From positions 168,770 to 232,769 of the forward strand of contig NZ_RHLQ01000001.1 of the NCBI RefSeq assembly GCF_003711845.1: a DNA stretch of 64,000 nucleotides, given 5' to 3'. Both the position numbers and the translations under genes were made by a program. The notes under the pieces were generated by a model. It saw only the letters and a program-made list of their open reading frames with translations. It had not been told where the DNA came from and did not search any database. The stretch comes from Lysinibacillus halotolerans. Its GTDB lineage: Bacteria; Bacillota; Bacilli; Bacillales_A; Planococcaceae. Below, piece after piece: positions 1-10,422 of the stretch; the stretch's first letter is position 1; each line of letters begins with the position of its first letter.

Positions 1-126
1 GAGTATCATGTGTTTGGTGATCGCTACCAGCTAGGGACTGCAATTGGTAAAGAAGCACGTGTCGCACTTGCTATTACAGATAGCGGATTCGCGAAAAAGA
101 TGTCTAGTCTACTCAACGAAAATTAA
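1..126 (+). CDS. ylxQ: YlxQ-type L7Ae-family RNA-binding protein, C-terminal end only
   Basis: The window opens inside this gene; only the last 41 codons and the TAA stop are present. The fragment contains [15 protein letters not shown] followed by a short helical end, the usual C-terminal pattern of the small L7Ae/L30e/S12e-like proteins (YlxQ, RplGA) that bind kink-turn RNA. Its position 14 bp upstream of infB matches the nusA-ylxR-ylxQ-infB order of Bacillales. The call rests on this short match and on synteny; the N-terminal RNA-contact residues are outside the window. Confidence 0.8.
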   Translation, partial: EYHVFGDRYQLGTAIGKEARVALAITDSGFAKKMSSLLNEN

Positions 127-140
127 TCGGGGGTGAGCAG

Positions 141-2396
141 ATGACCAAAATAAGAGTTCATGAATATGCGAAAAAAGTAAGTAAATCAAGTAAAGAAGTT
201 ATAGAAGAACTAAAAAAATTAAACATCACTGTTTCGAATCATATGTCAATGCTTGAAGGAGATGCTGTTTCCAAATTAGACTCAGTGTTTAATAAAGGAA
301 CACAAGCTCAAGCAAAACAAGAGACAAAAGAAAAGAAACAAGCTACACCAAATGCTCAAAAGTCTCAAACGAAAGAGCAAAATAGACCGCAAAAGAAATC
401 ACCAAATCAAACTAACAATGAACAAAGACAATCGCCTCAATCGAACGGCGAAAAACCAAAGAATAAGGGTAACCATAACAAAAATATGGATCATAATAAT
501 AAAAATCAAACTAACAATAATAACAATCGTAACAACAATAAAGGCGGATTTAATCAACGTAAAAAACCTGGTATTCACGGGGGAAAACGCCGTCAGCCTA
601 AACATCAACAACCACAAACACCGGTAACACCTAAAGAATTACCAGAAAAAATTACGTTTTATGAATCTTTATCTGTTGCAGAGCTTGCAAAAAAATTACA
701 CCGCGAACCATCAGAAATCATTAAAAAATTATTTATGCTTGGTGTCATGGCAACAATTAATCAAGAGTTAGATAAAGATGCGATTGAGTTAATCTGTGCT
801 GATTATGGTGTAGAAGTAGAAGAAGAAGTACGCGTTGATATTACAGATTTAGATGCGTACTTTGAACAAAATGAAGAAAACGAACAATCGATGGAAGAAC
901 GTCCTCCAGTTGTAACAATTATGGGGCACGTTGACCATGGTAAAACAACATTACTTGACTCAATTCGTCATACAAAAGTAACAGCTGGTGAAGCTGGTGG
1001 TATCACTCAACATATTGGTGCTTACCAAGTTGATATTAACGGTAAAAAGATTACATTTTTAGATACGCCTGGACACGCAGCATTTACAACGATGCGTGCC
1101 CGTGGTGCAAGTATTACCGATTTAGCAATTATTGTTGTCGCTGCTGATGATGGGGTTATGCCTCAAACAGTAGAAGCAATTAACCATGCGAAAGCGGCTG
1201 AAGTTCCAATTATTGTTGCAGTAAACAAAATGGATAAACCTTCTGCAAATCCAGACCGTGTAATGCAAGAATTAACAGAACACGGATTAGTTCCTGAAGA
1301 TTGGGGCGGCGATACGATTTTCGTTCCAATATCTGCCCTTAAAGGTGAAGGTATTGATACGCTATTAGAGATGATACTATTAGTGTCGGAAGTAGCAGAA
1401 TTAAAAGCAAACCCAAATCGTTCAGCAATCGGTACAGTGATCGAAGCCCAATTAGATAAAGGTAGAGGTTCTGTTGCTACTTTATTAGTACAGGATGGTA
1501 CTTTACGTGTTGGTGATCCAATCGTTGTTGGCCATGCTTATGGACGTGTCCGTGCAATGGTGAATGATATTGGCCGACGTGTTAAAGAGGCAGGTCCTGC
1601 TACACCTGTTGAAATTACAGGTATTAACGAAGTACCTCAAGCTGGTGACCGTTTTGTTGTCTTCGAAGACGAGAAAACTGCTCGCCAAGTGGGTGAATCC
1701 CGTGCTATGACTGCTATTCAAGCTAGTCGTTCTGAAAAACAACGGGTGACACTTGATAACTTATTCGAGCAAATGTCACAAGGCGATGTAAAAGAATTAA
1801 ATATTATTGTTAAAGCGGACGTTCAAGGTACTGTAGAAGCAATGGCCGCATCATTAATGAAAATTGACGTTGAAGGTGTTAACGTAAAAATTATTCATAC
1901 TGGTGCCGGCGCAATTACAGAATCTGATATTTCATTAGCAGCTGCTTCAAACGCAATCGTTATTGGTTTCAATGTACGCCCAGATACGAATGCGAAACGT
2001 GCAGCGGAAGCAGAAGGCGTAGATATTCGATTACACCGTATTATTTACAAAGTAATTGAAGAAATCGAAGCGGCAATGAAAGGAATGCTTGACCCTGAAT
2101 ATGAAGAAAAAATCATTGGTCAAGCTGAAGTTCGTCAAACAATTAAAGTTTCTAAAGTTGGAACAATCGCTGGTTCTTACGTAACAGAAGGGAAAGTAAC
2201 TCGTGATTCTGGCGTTCGTGTCATTCGTGACGGAATCGTTGTATTTGAAGGTGAATTAGATTCATTAAAACGTTTCAAAGACGACGCTAAAGAAGTGGCA
2301 AAAGGTTACGAATGTGGTATGACGATCAAAAACTTTAATGACATTAAAGAGGGCGATATTATCGAAGCCTTCATAATGGAAGAAATTAAACGATAA
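141..2396 (+). CDS. infB: Translation initiation factor IF-2
   Basis: GTPase that brings fMet-tRNA to the 30S P site and promotes 50S joining. The 751-residue protein has an N-terminal IF2N-like helical module (about 1-50), a long basic Asn/Gln/Lys-rich linker (about 55-160), a second IF2N module (about 170-220), then the G domain with GHVDHGKT at 262-269, DTPGH from 308 and NKMD at 362-365, and domains II to IV to the end. The ATG follows a strong Shine-Dalgarno (GGGGGTGAG). It lies between ylxQ and ylxP and its stop overlaps the ylxP start, so the two are translationally coupled. The linker is unusually Asn-rich but this segment is poorly conserved in the family. Confidence 0.98.
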   Translation: MTKIRVHEYAKKVSKSSKEVIEELKKLNITVSNHMSMLEGDAVSKLDSVFNKGTQAQAKQETKEKKQATPNAQKSQTKEQNRPQKKSPNQTNNEQRQSPQSNGEKPKNKGNHNKNMDHNNKNQTNNNNNRNNNKGGFNQRKKPGIHGGKRRQPKHQQPQTPVTPKELPEKITFYESLSVAELAKKLHREPSEIIKKLFMLGVMATINQELDKDAIELICADYGVEVEEEVRVDITDLDAYFEQNEENEQSMEERPPVVTIMGHVDHGKTTLLDSIRHTKVTAGEAGGITQHIGAYQVDINGKKITFLDTPGHAAFTTMRARGASITDLAIIVVAADDGVMPQTVEAINHAKAAEVPIIVAVNKMDKPSANPDRVMQELTEHGLVPEDWGGDTIFVPISALKGEGIDTLLEMILLVSEVAELKANPNRSAIGTVIEAQLDKGRGSVATLLVQDGTLRVGDPIVVGHAYGRVRAMVNDIGRRVKEAGPATPVEITGINEVPQAGDRFVVFEDEKTARQVGESRAMTAIQASRSEKQRVTLDNLFEQMSQGDVKELNIIVKADVQGTVEAMAASLMKIDVEGVNVKIIHTGAGAITESDISLAAASNAIVIGFNVRPDTNAKRAAEAEGVDIRLHRIIYKVIEEIEAAMKGMLDPEYEEKIIGQAEVRQTIKVSKVGTIAGSYVTEGKVTRDSGVRVIRDGIVVFEGELDSLKRFKDDAKEVAKGYECGMTIKNFNDIKEGDIIEAFIMEEIKR

Positions 2397-2674
2397 TGAT
2401 CGTCTATGCGGAAGTTGAGTTCATTATTTCTGATTCCCATTCGTTAAAAGAAAAGCGAGCTGTTCTCCAGCGAATGATTACACGGACAAAACAGAAATTT
2501 AATGTTTCTGTTGCAGAAATTGATCATCAAAATGTATGGCAACGGACAAGAATTGCTCTTGTCTGTGTGTCATCATCAAAGATGAGTGCAGAGCGAGAAA
2601 TCAATCATGCACTTCACTTCCTTCAATCCAATCCTTCGTGGGAACAACTCGAGGTTTGGAAAGATTATTTATAA
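2396..2674 (+). CDS. ylxP: YlxP, DUF503 family small protein
   Basis: A 92-residue protein of the DUF503/YlxP family, found between infB and rbfA in most Bacillales and linked by context to ribosome assembly; no biochemical role is assigned here. The N-terminal beta strand and the SHSLKEKR motif (about 15-22) are the family hallmarks. The start ATG shares one base with the infB stop (TAATG), which implies coupled translation. The usual rbfA gene follows after a 163-bp spacer that is longer and more structured than expected for a tight operon. Confidence 0.92.
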   Translation: MIVYAEVEFIISDSHSLKEKRAVLQRMITRTKQKFNVSVAEIDHQNVWQRTRIALVCVSSSKMSAEREINHALHFLQSNPSWEQLEVWKDYL

Positions 2675-2817
2675 TTCGTCCGAAAAGGGACAAATTGCGC
2701 TGAGGCGTACAAGTTTAAATGATATTAAGGTAAGAACGATGCCTTCTTACATCACTTATCTATTAAGTAAAACAAGGCTTAATTTTCGTGAACCTAAAGG
2801 GGCATCATTCTTACTTT
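2673..2817 (+). promoter_or_regulatory. Structured spacer: small hairpin and long imperfect inverted repeat before rbfA
   Basis: Two foldable elements fill the ylxP-rbfA spacer. A small hairpin pairs AATTCGTCC (2673-2681) with GGACAAATT (2688-2696) with one mismatch. A long-range stem pairs 2727-2743 with 2801-2817: 15 of 17 Watson-Crick pairs, one G-U and one C-A, around a 57-nt loop. The right arm ends about 6 nt before the rbfA ribosome-binding site (2823-2829), and no T tract follows directly, so it looks more like a leader or processing structure than a terminator. Function is unknown. Confidence 0.45.
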
Positions 2818-2837
2818 AAAAAAGAGGTGGCACAATT

Positions 2838-3179
2838 ATGTCATTACGTTCAAATCGAATTGCTGAGCAAATGAAAAAAGAACTTGGCGATATCATTACT
2901 CGTAAATTAAAAGACCCAAGAGTTGGGTTTGTTACAATTACTGATGTAGCCGTAACTGGTGATCTTCAACAAGCAACGGTTTACATCTCATCTCTAGGTA
3001 GTGAACGGGAACGGGAAGAGACATTGAAGGCTTTAGTAAAAGCATCAGGTTTCATCCGTACAGAAATCGGTCATCGAATTCGTTTGCGTCGTACTCCAGA
3101 AATCACATTTGAATTTGATTCAGCTGTGGAATATGGAAACAAAATCGATGCATTGTTACGTTCTCTTCATGAGGAATAA
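2838..3179 (+). CDS. rbfA: Ribosome-binding factor A
   Basis: Single KH-fold protein that binds the 16S rRNA 5' helix region during late 30S maturation and is needed for cold adaptation in characterised bacteria. The 113-residue length is typical. The segment [18 protein letters not shown] (about 28-45) is the family signature, followed by the alternating strand-helix pattern of the KH fold and the Glu/Arg-rich helix around 52-62. The ATG has a good site (AAGAGGTGG). A strong terminator follows, separating it from truB. Confidence 0.97.
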   Translation: MSLRSNRIAEQMKKELGDIITRKLKDPRVGFVTITDVAVTGDLQQATVYISSLGSEREREETLKALVKASGFIRTEIGHRIRLRRTPEITFEFDSAVEYGNKIDALLRSLHEE

Positions 3180-3188
3180 AAGTTAGTG

Positions 3189-3229
3189 AAGTCTACATCT
3201 GCATAAAGTTGTGCGATGTAGACTTTTTC
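3189..3229 (+). terminator. Intrinsic terminator between rbfA and truB
   Basis: Perfect 11-bp stem AAGTCTACATC (3189-3199) with GATGTAGACTT (3215-3225) continued by an inner GCA/TGC pairing, followed by TTTCT. It lies inside a gene cluster usually described as one operon, so it may be partial or an attenuator. Confidence 0.85.
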
Positions 3230-3292
3230 TGTTTATCATGATGAGCATGCATAGATAGAAAAATACAAGAAAAATAGTTTAAGGAGCACAAT

Positions 3293-4198
3293 ATGAACGG
3301 CATTTTACCTCTCTGGAAGGAAAGAGGCATGACAAGCCATGATTGCGTCTTTCAATTAAGAAAAATTTTAAAAACAAAAAAGGTCGGTCATACTGGAACG
3401 CTAGACCCAGGTGTAGAAGGTGTCTTGCCTATATGCATTGGACAGGCAACACGAATTGCAGAATATTTAACAGATGCTGGAAAGGTCTATGAAGCGGTTG
3501 TATCCATTGGAAAAACAACAGCAACGGAGGATGCAGAAGGTGAAACGGTTAATCAGGATCTTTCCTTCAAAAAAATTTCAAGACAACAGTTGTTAGAAAC
3601 ATTGGAAAGTTTAACGGGCGTTATTGAACAAACCCCACCAATGTATTCTGCCGTAAAAGTAAACGGTAAAAAATTATATGAATATGCCCGCAAAGGGGAA
3701 GTAGTTGAGCGTCCAACAAGAAAAGTGACCATTTACTCCTTACAATTGTTGGATGATGAAGAGAGTTTTGCAGGGGAAGAAATTACTTTCCACATTCGTA
3801 TTGCATGTAGCAAAGGGACATATATTCGTACCCTTGCTGTGCAAATTGGAGAAAAATTAGGCTATCCTGCCCACATGGCATCCCTTGTAAGAACAGCTTC
3901 TGGTACTTTCCAAAAAGAAAATTGTGTTACACTACAACAAGTACAAGAAATGATGAAGGAAGTAACGATAGATCAAATCATATTACCCGTTGAGTATGCC
4001 CTATCTACCTATCCGTTTATTGAAGTTGATGAATCTAATGAAAAGCAAATATTAAATGGACAAGTACTTCCGAAACATACATTATTAAAAGAAAATGATA
4101 AAATTGTATATAGCATGAATGGAAAGGCTCTTGCAGTATATGTAAAGCATCCAACAAAAGAAGGTTTTATGAAACCAGAAAAAATGTTCCCAAACTAA
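3293..4198 (+). CDS. truB: tRNA pseudouridine(55) synthase
   Basis: Converts U55 of the tRNA T-loop to pseudouridine. The 301-residue protein begins with the TruB motif and has the catalytic motif HTGTLDPGVEG, with Asp38 as the nucleophile by family comparison. Conserved later blocks include TPPMYSAVKVNGKKLYEYAR (about 116-135) and the C-terminal PUA-like extension. The start ATG is preceded by AAGGAG. It lies 114 bp after rbfA, past a terminator, and 21 bp before ribF, so truB and ribF probably share a transcript. Confidence 0.98.
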   Translation: MNGILPLWKERGMTSHDCVFQLRKILKTKKVGHTGTLDPGVEGVLPICIGQATRIAEYLTDAGKVYEAVVSIGKTTATEDAEGETVNQDLSFKKISRQQLLETLESLTGVIEQTPPMYSAVKVNGKKLYEYARKGEVVERPTRKVTIYSLQLLDDEESFAGEEITFHIRIACSKGTYIRTLAVQIGEKLGYPAHMASLVRTASGTFQKENCVTLQQVQEMMKEVTIDQIILPVEYALSTYPFIEVDESNEKQILNGQVLPKHTLLKENDKIVYSMNGKALAVYVKHPTKEGFMKPEKMFPN

Positions 4199-4219
4199 TT
4201 ATAGGAGGCAAGTTTTCAG

Positions 4220-5176
4220 ATGAAGGTTGTTCATTTAAAATACCCCCATCAATTAAATCTAGCAAATGAATCCACTGCATACTCTCTTGCAGTAGGATTC
4301 TTTGATGGTGTACATAGAGGGCATCAAGCGGTTATTCAAAATGCGATTCATATGGCAGAACAATTGGGGATTGAAAGTGCCGTTATGACCTTTGATCCTC
4401 ATCCATCTATTGTTTTAGGAGGCCGTAAAGAAAAGGTATTTTACATAACGCCTTTGCAACAAAAATTGGATATTCTTGAGGAAATCGGTGTGGAAAATGT
4501 TTTTGTCGTTCAATTTACATCCGATTTTGCGAAACTATCTCCTGAAGATTTTATCCAATATTTTATAAGGGATTTAAATGTAAAACACGTTTCCGCAGGA
4601 TTTGATTTTTCATTTGGTAGTTTAGGAAAGGGAAATATGGATATAATGAAAGAGTATAGTAATGGAGATTATGGCGTGTCCGTTATTAGCAAACAAACGG
4701 ACGGAGAAGAAAAAATTAGTTCTACTCGAATTCGCCATTATTTACAAGAAGGGGATATGGAGAGCGCTGCAAATTTACTTGGTCGTGCTTACGAAGTACC
4801 TGGTCTTGTTGTTCATGGTGACAAACGTGGTCGAACAATCGGTTTCCCTACAGCTAATATTAAATCCATCGAAGGAAGTTTTATTCCAGCAATCGGTGTG
4901 TATGCAGTCAAAATTTTAGTTCAAAATAAATGGTATGATGGAGTTTGTAATGTTGGATATAAGCCGACATTTAAAAATCCGGACGATAAGCAATTATCGA
5001 TCGAAGTACACATTTTAAACTTTGAAAAAAATATTTACGGTGAAGAAGTAAAAGTTGGTTGGTATAAACGAATTCGTAACGAACAAAAATTTGACGGCAT
5101 CGAATCTTTAAAAGCTCAAATCGAGCGAGATAAAAACGAAGCAATTGAATACTTCAAGACACTTCGTAATAGTTGA
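4220..5176 (+). CDS. ribF: Bifunctional riboflavin kinase / FAD synthetase
   Basis: Phosphorylates riboflavin to FMN and adenylylates FMN to FAD (named ribC in B. subtilis). The N-terminal nucleotidyltransferase domain carries GFFDGVHRGH (26-35), and STRIRHYL (about 165-172) closes it. The C-terminal flavokinase domain begins near 185 and carries GRTIGFPTANI (about 203-213). The 318-residue length is normal. The gene is preceded by AGGAGG and follows truB closely. No FMN riboswitch is visible in the 21-bp gap; none is expected for this gene. Confidence 0.97.
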   Translation: MKVVHLKYPHQLNLANESTAYSLAVGFFDGVHRGHQAVIQNAIHMAEQLGIESAVMTFDPHPSIVLGGRKEKVFYITPLQQKLDILEEIGVENVFVVQFTSDFAKLSPEDFIQYFIRDLNVKHVSAGFDFSFGSLGKGNMDIMKEYSNGDYGVSVISKQTDGEEKISSTRIRHYLQEGDMESAANLLGRAYEVPGLVVHGDKRGRTIGFPTANIKSIEGSFIPAIGVYAVKILVQNKWYDGVCNVGYKPTFKNPDDKQLSIEVHILNFEKNIYGEEVKVGWYKRIRNEQKFDGIESLKAQIERDKNEAIEYFKTLRNS

Positions 5177-5201
5177 TTGTAAACTAAAAGTATGATACTA
5201 T
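5173..5201 (+). promoter_or_regulatory. Predicted sigma-A promoter for rpsO
   Basis: TTGATT at 5173-5178 and TACTAT at 5196-5201 with a 17-bp spacer. The -35 overlaps the ribF stop codon. It would give rpsO a leader of roughly 90 nt, a plausible place for S15 autoregulation. Prediction from sequence only. Confidence 0.55.
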
Positions 5202-5301
5202 TCTTTAAGTGCTATGCGCACTATACCTTAGCTCGGCATTTCGATTCTCCAACGACTGCTGTGCTAGTGGTGTAAATTATTATTTAGGAGGTCCATTCAA
5301 C

Positions 5302-5571
5302 ATGGCAATTACAAAAGAACGTAAAAACGAAATTATCGCTGAGTACCGTACTCACGAAGGAGATACTGGTTCTCCAGAAGTACAAATCGCAGTATTAACT
5401 GCTGAAATCAATGCTTTAAATGATCACTTAGGTACTCATAAAAAAGATTTCCACTCTCAACGTGGTCTTCTTAAAAAAGTAGGTCGTCGTCGTCACTTAT
5501 TAAAATATCTTCGCGAAACTGACGTTCAACGTTACCGTGAACTAATCAATCGTCTAGGTTTACGTCGATAA
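5302..5571 (+). CDS. rpsO: 30S ribosomal protein S15
   Basis: Primary 16S rRNA-binding protein of the small subunit platform. The start chosen is the ATG at 5302, directly after AGGAGGT (5286-5292), giving the canonical 89 residues beginning MAITKERK; an in-frame upstream extension is not part of the protein. Family landmarks [14 protein letters not shown] (about 22-35), [12 protein letters not shown] and the RRRHLL segment are present. It has its own predicted promoter and is followed by a strong terminator. Confidence 0.99.
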   Translation: MAITKERKNEIIAEYRTHEGDTGSPEVQIAVLTAEINALNDHLGTHKKDFHSQRGLLKKVGRRRHLLKYLRETDVQRYRELINRLGLRR

Positions 5572-5603
5572 TAAGAAAAGCTGAGTAGCTTTACTCTGTT
5601 TAA

Positions 5604-5630
5604 AAAAAGCGGGAACATTCCCGCTTTTTA
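5604..5630 (+). terminator. Intrinsic terminator after rpsO
   Basis: GCGGGAA (5609-5615) pairs with TTCCCGC (5618-5624), flanked by an A tract and followed by TTTTT, a strong G+C-rich hairpin with a short loop. Confidence 0.93.
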
Positions 5631-5933
5631 TTTATGTATAAAGTTGTTAGTAAATATTTATAAATAAGGATAGAAATATTATCTCCTAAATAATTTGTAA
5701 AAAATATACGAAAAAGCCATAATTATATTGAAAATATTTAGCATAGAAATTGCTTTTTTGATACACTTACTAATGGTATATAAGAATGAAACAATCAATC
5801 GATGGAAATATCAGTTGGTTGTAAGTGATTATCGGGCTTTTTACGGACACTTCCTTACATAATCATTGGATGTGCCGCAAATAGCGGGATAAAATCGTGA
5901 CGTAGTGTGTTTCAAGAGAAAGGGGTTCATTAT
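5631..5933 (+). other. Leader and promoter region of pnp (no gene)
   Basis: About 300 bp of A+T-rich sequence with no credible gene. TTGATA (5758-5763) and TATAAG (5779-5784) resemble a promoter but the spacing is only 15 bp. TGATTAT (5826-5832) can pair with ATAATCA (5859-5865), a possible leader hairpin. A ribosome-binding site (GAAAGGGG, 5918-5925) precedes the pnp ATG. Confidence 0.4.
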
Positions 5934-8045
5934 ATGACCGAAAAGAAAGTCTATTCATATGAATGGGCTGGCCGACAACTAGTAGTAGAAGTAGGACAGC
6001 TAGCTAAACAAGCAAATGGCGCAACATTAATTCGCTACGGTGAATCAGCAGTACTTGCGACAGCAACAATGTCAAAAACACCAAAAGCATTAGATTTCTT
6101 CCCATTAACAGTTAACTATGAAGAACGTCTATACGCAGCAGGTAAAATTCCAGGAGGATTCATTAAACGGGAAGGTCGTCCATCAGAGCATGCGATTTTA
6201 GTTTCTCGTCTAATTGACCGTCCTATTCGTCCAATGTTCCCTGATGGCTTCCGTAATGAAGTACAAGTTATCTCTATGGTCATGTCATCAGATCCAGACT
6301 GCCCAACAGATGTAGCAGCAATGTTTGGTTCATCTTTAGCATTGGCTGTTTCGGACATTCCATTTGATGGTCCAATCGCAGGTGTACATGTTGGTTATAT
6401 CGATGGTGAATTCGTACTTAACCCAACAACAGAACAATCTGAAAAAAGTACTGTTCACTTAACTGTGGCAGGTAACAAAGATGCAATTAACATGGTAGAA
6501 GCAGGTGCGTTAGAAGTTCCAGAAGAAATCATGCTTGAAGCAATTATGTTCGGTCATGAAGAAATTAAGAAATTAATTGCGTTCCAAGAACAAATTGTTG
6601 CAGAAGTAGGTAAAGAAAAATTAGCAGTAGAATTATATGAAATCGATGAAGAACTTTCATCTCAAGTGAAAGGGCTTTGCGAAGAAGACATGAACGCTGC
6701 TATTCAAACGGTGGAAAAACATGCTCGTGAAGATGCGATTAATGCTGTTAAAGAACGTGTTATTGCCCACTATGAAGAACAAGAAGCAGATGAAGATACA
6801 TTAAAGCAAGTAAAATCCATTTTAGACAAGATGGTTAAAGATGAAGTTCGCCGTTTAATTACAGAGGAAAAAATCCGTCCTGATGGCCGTAAAGTTGATG
6901 AAATTCGACCTTTATCTTCTGAAGTAGGTTTATTAGAACGTGCCCATGGTTCAGGATTGTTTACACGTGGACAAACTCAAGCACTTTCCATCTGTACATT
7001 AGGTCCATTAGGGGACGTACAAATTATCGATGGTTTAGGACTTGAAGAATCTAAACGTTTCATGCACCACTATAACTTCCCTCAATTCTCAGTTGGGGAA
7101 ACAGGACCGATGCGCGGACCTGGACGTCGTGAAATTGGACACGGAGCATTGGGAGAACGTGCATTACTTGCTGTTATTCCAGATGAGTCTGAGTTCCCAT
7201 ATGCGATTCGTTGTGTATCGGAAGTATTAGAATCTAACGGTTCTACTTCTCAAGCATCCATTTGTGCATCAACTCTTGCGATGATGGACGCTGGTGTTCC
7301 GATTAAAGCTCCAGTAGCAGGTATTGCAATGGGTCTTGTGAAAAAAGGGGAACATTACACGATTTTAACAGACATTCAAGGTATGGAAGACCACCTTGGA
7401 GATATGGACTTTAAAGTAGCTGGTACTGCCAAAGGTGTTACAGCACTTCAAATGGATATTAAAATTGACGGTTTATCCCGCAATATTTTAGAAGAGGCAT
7501 TACAACAAGCAAAAGCAGGACGAATGATTATTCTAGAATCAATGCTTGCAACATTAGATGCGCCACGCACTCACTTATCTAAATATGCACCGAAAATTGA
7601 AGTCGTTCATATTAACCCAGAAAAAATCCGTGATGTCATCGGTTCTGGTGGTAAAACGATTAACAAAATTATCGATGAAACGGGCGTAAAAATCGATACA
7701 GAACAAGACGGTACAATTTACATCTCTTCAGCTAACGAAGAAATGAATAAACGTGCAAAAGAAATTATCGAATCCATCGTACGCGAAGCAAAAGTTGGCG
7801 AATATTATATGGCAACTGTAAAACGTATCGAGAAATTCGGTGCATTCTGTGAAATCTTCCCAGGAAAAGATGGCTTATTACACATTTCGGAAATTCAAGA
7901 AGAACGTACGAATAAAGTGGAAGACGTGTTAAAAATCGGTGATCAATTACTTGTCAAATGTATTGAAATTGATAACCAAGGGCGCGTAAATTTATCTCGC
8001 AAAGTCGTTCTAAAAGAAGAAAAAGAACGTGCTGAACAAGCCTAA
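5934..8045 (+). CDS. pnp: Polyribonucleotide nucleotidyltransferase (PNPase)
   Basis: Phosphorolytic 3'-5' exoribonuclease, a core part of Bacillales mRNA decay and DNA repair. The start chosen is the ATG at 5934, 8 bp after GAAAGGGG, giving 703 residues; an in-frame GTG 27 bp upstream lacks a comparable site. Domains in order: first RNase PH fold (about 10-145), helical linker, second RNase PH fold (about 310-540), KH domain with the GSGGKT loop from 570, and S1 domain (about 622-690) starting at [10 protein letters not shown]. It is monocistronic by its flanking terminators. Confidence 0.98.
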   Translation: MTEKKVYSYEWAGRQLVVEVGQLAKQANGATLIRYGESAVLATATMSKTPKALDFFPLTVNYEERLYAAGKIPGGFIKREGRPSEHAILVSRLIDRPIRPMFPDGFRNEVQVISMVMSSDPDCPTDVAAMFGSSLALAVSDIPFDGPIAGVHVGYIDGEFVLNPTTEQSEKSTVHLTVAGNKDAINMVEAGALEVPEEIMLEAIMFGHEEIKKLIAFQEQIVAEVGKEKLAVELYEIDEELSSQVKGLCEEDMNAAIQTVEKHAREDAINAVKERVIAHYEEQEADEDTLKQVKSILDKMVKDEVRRLITEEKIRPDGRKVDEIRPLSSEVGLLERAHGSGLFTRGQTQALSICTLGPLGDVQIIDGLGLEESKRFMHHYNFPQFSVGETGPMRGPGRREIGHGALGERALLAVIPDESEFPYAIRCVSEVLESNGSTSQASICASTLAMMDAGVPIKAPVAGIAMGLVKKGEHYTILTDIQGMEDHLGDMDFKVAGTAKGVTALQMDIKIDGLSRNILEEALQQAKAGRMIILESMLATLDAPRTHLSKYAPKIEVVHINPEKIRDVIGSGGKTINKIIDETGVKIDTEQDGTIYISSANEEMNKRAKEIIESIVREAKVGEYYMATVKRIEKFGAFCEIFPGKDGLLHISEIQEERTNKVEDVLKIGDQLLVKCIEIDNQGRVNLSRKVVLKEEKERAEQA

Positions 8046-8066
8046 AACAATCCCTTATAAAAAAGT

Positions 8067-8110
8067 TAAGCGTAGACTAAGTTACTAATACTTTGTCTAC
8101 GCTTATTTTT
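8067..8110 (+). terminator. Bidirectional terminator between pnp and the converging ABC permease gene
   Basis: TAAGCGTAGAC (8067-8077) pairs perfectly with GTCTACGCTTA (8095-8105), with a T run on the + side and an A run on the other. It can end both pnp and the leftward permease gene at 8134. Confidence 0.92.
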
Positions 8111-8133
8111 ATGAATATTTTTTCGTTTAAGTA

Positions 8134-9417
8134 TTACAATTCTTGACGTAATGCTTGAATGACTTCAATTTTTGTCGCATTACGTGCCGGGCGCCAACCG
8201 GAAATAATGGCTACTAGTAAACTAATACTCCCTGCAACTAACACAAGACTAATTGGAATTAATGAGAAGGTAAGTTCGTAATTTGATAAATCTTCTTCAG
8301 ATAAAGCAAAGGATACAACATAAGGTAAAATAGCATTTGCCGCAAAACTAATTACATAGGATACAATAACAGCTAATACGGTACCTAAAAGGCCTATAAA
8401 TGTACTTTCCATTAAAAATAATCGTTGAATTAAATTCGGAGAAGCCCCTATTGCTTTTAACACACCAATCTCACGAGTTCTTTCTGTAACAGCCATTGTC
8501 ATCGTATTAAATATACCAATAGAAGCAATAAGAATAGCGATTGTTCCTATAAATATAAGTCCTATTTTAAAAATAAGGAAGAACAGATCCATTTCTTCTA
8601 ATTGTTCAATTTGCGAGTATACTTGATAGTTTTGATCTTTTAATGTCTCTAAAACAGGCATAACATTCTCGACAGAATCTACATAAATAAAAGTGGACGG
8701 ATACGTGACTAAGTTAGGAAACTTGTCCAATAAAGCATCACTAAACTGAATGGAAGAATCAACATACCAATCATAGGACGGTTTCTTTAATATACCGACA
8801 ATTTTGAAGGTAGAAGGCTCTGTATATGCTTCAGTCTCAGCATTGTAAAACTGAAGGTTTACTTCCTTATTTAAAATATCACCTTTATAGCCTTCCTCAG
8901 AACCATCGTAATAGGATCCCTGTTCTTCAGCCTCCTTTGATTTTTTCTCAATGATTGCTCTATCTTCTTCATTTAATAAACTTTGAGCAAAATGATAACC
9001 GACGACAATTTCGTTCGCTTGCTCTGGTAAGCGACCTTCATTTAAATTCGATGGAAGTTGTTTGAGTTCTGACGTATTATAAATAACTCCCGTTGATTCA
9101 CCTTTACGATCTTCAAAGGATGTGGAGACAATACCATCTAGTTCAGCCTTATTTAAAACGACATTTACATGATCAACGCTCTCGATATATTCTCGATCCT
9201 TTTCTGAAAGGGTTTCATCCCCATAAAGCTCAATTTTCGTAATTTCCTCTTGTGAAAGAATATCATTCCGTAAAGTTTCTTGAATACCAAACCCAACTGA
9301 AGCTAGTACAATTAAAAAGGAACATCCTATCATTGCAGCTAATATTGTCATCGTAACGCGCAGTTTATTTTTTTTCATATGTTGAAATACAAATTGTAAT
9401 TGATCTTTAAATAACAT
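8134..9417 (-). CDS. FtsX/MacB-type ABC transporter permease
   Basis: A 427-residue ABC3-family permease of the kind that drives mechanotransmission or export of peptides or lipids rather than import. One N-terminal membrane helix (about 20-43) is followed by a large extracytoplasmic domain (about 45-275) and three C-terminal helices, with the conserved ERTREIGVLKAIGAS stretch after the second helix. The first codons overlap the upstream ATPase gene by 11 bp, so the two form one transporter. The ectodomain is acidic and Glu/Asp-rich. The substrate cannot be told from sequence. Confidence 0.92.
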   Translation of the reverse strand: MLFKDQLQFVFQHMKKNKLRVTMTILAAMIGCSFLIVLASVGFGIQETLRNDILSQEEITKIELYGDETLSEKDREYIESVDHVNVVLNKAELDGIVSTSFEDRKGESTGVIYNTSELKQLPSNLNEGRLPEQANEIVVGYHFAQSLLNEEDRAIIEKKSKEAEEQGSYYDGSEEGYKGDILNKEVNLQFYNAETEAYTEPSTFKIVGILKKPSYDWYVDSSIQFSDALLDKFPNLVTYPSTFIYVDSVENVMPVLETLKDQNYQVYSQIEQLEEMDLFFLIFKIGLIFIGTIAILIASIGIFNTMTMAVTERTREIGVLKAIGASPNLIQRLFLMESTFIGLLGTVLAVIVSYVISFAANAILPYVVSFALSEEDLSNYELTFSLIPISLVLVAGSISLLVAIISGWRPARNATKIEVIQALRQEL

Positions 9418-10102
9418 GAGCCATACCTCCTACTAATACACCATCTGCCATTCGAAATTTACGATCTGCAATGGAAGCAACTTCTTCATCATGGGTAATG
9501 ATAATAAACGTAATATTATCTTGTTCATTCAATTGCTGAATAAGGGTTAATATTTCCTTTTCCGTTTGTGAATCTAAACTACCAGTTGGTTCATCAGCCA
9601 ATATAATAGGCGGGTTTGTAATCATAGCTCTAGCGATTGATACCCGTTGCTGCTGCCCGCCGGAAAGTTCATTTGGGTAATGATCTGCTACTCCAGCCAG
9701 TTCAACCTTTGTAAGGATTTCACTAACTTTCTTTTTCCGTATTGCTGGACTAATGCCTTTTAGTTTTAAAGGTAGTTCAACATTTTCAAATACCGTTTGA
9801 GAAGATAACAGTTGGAAGTTTTGAAAAATGAAGCCGAAATGATCTAATCGGAACGCAGTACTTTGTTTTTCCGTAAAACCAGCAATTTCTGTATTATTTA
9901 CAATGATCGATCCAGAATCAGGTTTCATAAAACCAGCAATCGTTTGTAGTAACGTCGATTTTCCTGAACCACTTTTTCCTACAATAGCCACTATTTCTCC
10001 TTGTTCAATACGGAAGTTGATATCCTTTAATACTTCCACCTTTTTTTCCTGACCCTTTTTTCCAATAATAAAAGTGTGTTGTAATGATTGAACAGTAATC
10101 AT
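9407..10102 (-). CDS. ABC transporter ATP-binding protein (MacB/LolD type)
   Basis: ATPase partner of the FtsX-like permease that overlaps its 3' end. With the chosen start (M of MITVQSL) the Walker A motif GKSGSGKST is at 42-50; the signature LSGGQQQR and Walker [13 protein letters not shown] follow, all intact. The start at 10102 is preceded by AAAGGA at about 12 nt; a longer form from 10138 adds 12 residues but has no clear ribosome-binding site. The predicted energiser of a two-gene exporter; no two-component system lies next to it, unlike the Bce-type peptide-resistance modules. Confidence 0.92.
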   Translation of the reverse strand: MITVQSLQHTFIIGKKGQEKKVEVLKDINFRIEQGEIVAIVGKSGSGKSTLLQTIAGFMKPDSGSIIVNNTEIAGFTEKQSTAFRLDHFGFIFQNFQLLSSQTVFENVELPLKLKGISPAIRKKKVSEILTKVELAGVADHYPNELSGGQQQRVSIARAMITNPPIILADEPTGSLDSQTEKEILTLIQQLNEQDNITFIIITHDEEVASIADRKFRMADGVLVGGMAHVI

Positions 10103-10422
10103 ATTGTTTTTCATTCCTTTATTAAGTGATAAATTCATTGTAGGAAAAAAATCTGAAGAAAATGGAAGGACAATTATGAAGAATTTCTTAATAGTTTCAT
10201 AAAAAGTATGAAAGAAAAATTCGTTTTCAAAAGTTGAAGGTTAGAGAAGATTAGCATATGATTATTAAATGCTACGAATATTTTTCTTTGTTCTATAACG
10301 TTTTTCTATTTAAAAAAGTAGAACGTAAGAAAGGAAACAGCCTTTTAGCAAAATGATTGGCGAAAACATTGAATTTGTGAATTTTGCTGGAGAGAATTTG
10401 ATCATAGAGGTGAGGAGATAGT
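10103..10422. other. Intergenic region between divergent ABC and ymxG genes
   Basis: About 320 bp, A+T-rich, between the leftward ATPase gene and rightward ymxG. It must hold promoters for both directions, but I see no pair of boxes good enough to name. The stretch 10291-10330 contains an imperfect inverted repeat around AACGTTTTTCTA and GTAGAACGT. No coding sequence is evident. Confidence 0.4.

Noticed and set aside
2586..2819. Frame overlapping the end of ylxP and the spacer
   Set aside because: It shares most of its first half with ylxP in another frame and has no site; the spacer is better explained as structured RNA.
5758..5784. TTGATA/TATAAG as the pnp promoter
   Set aside because: Spacing of 15 bp is too short for a confident sigma-A promoter.
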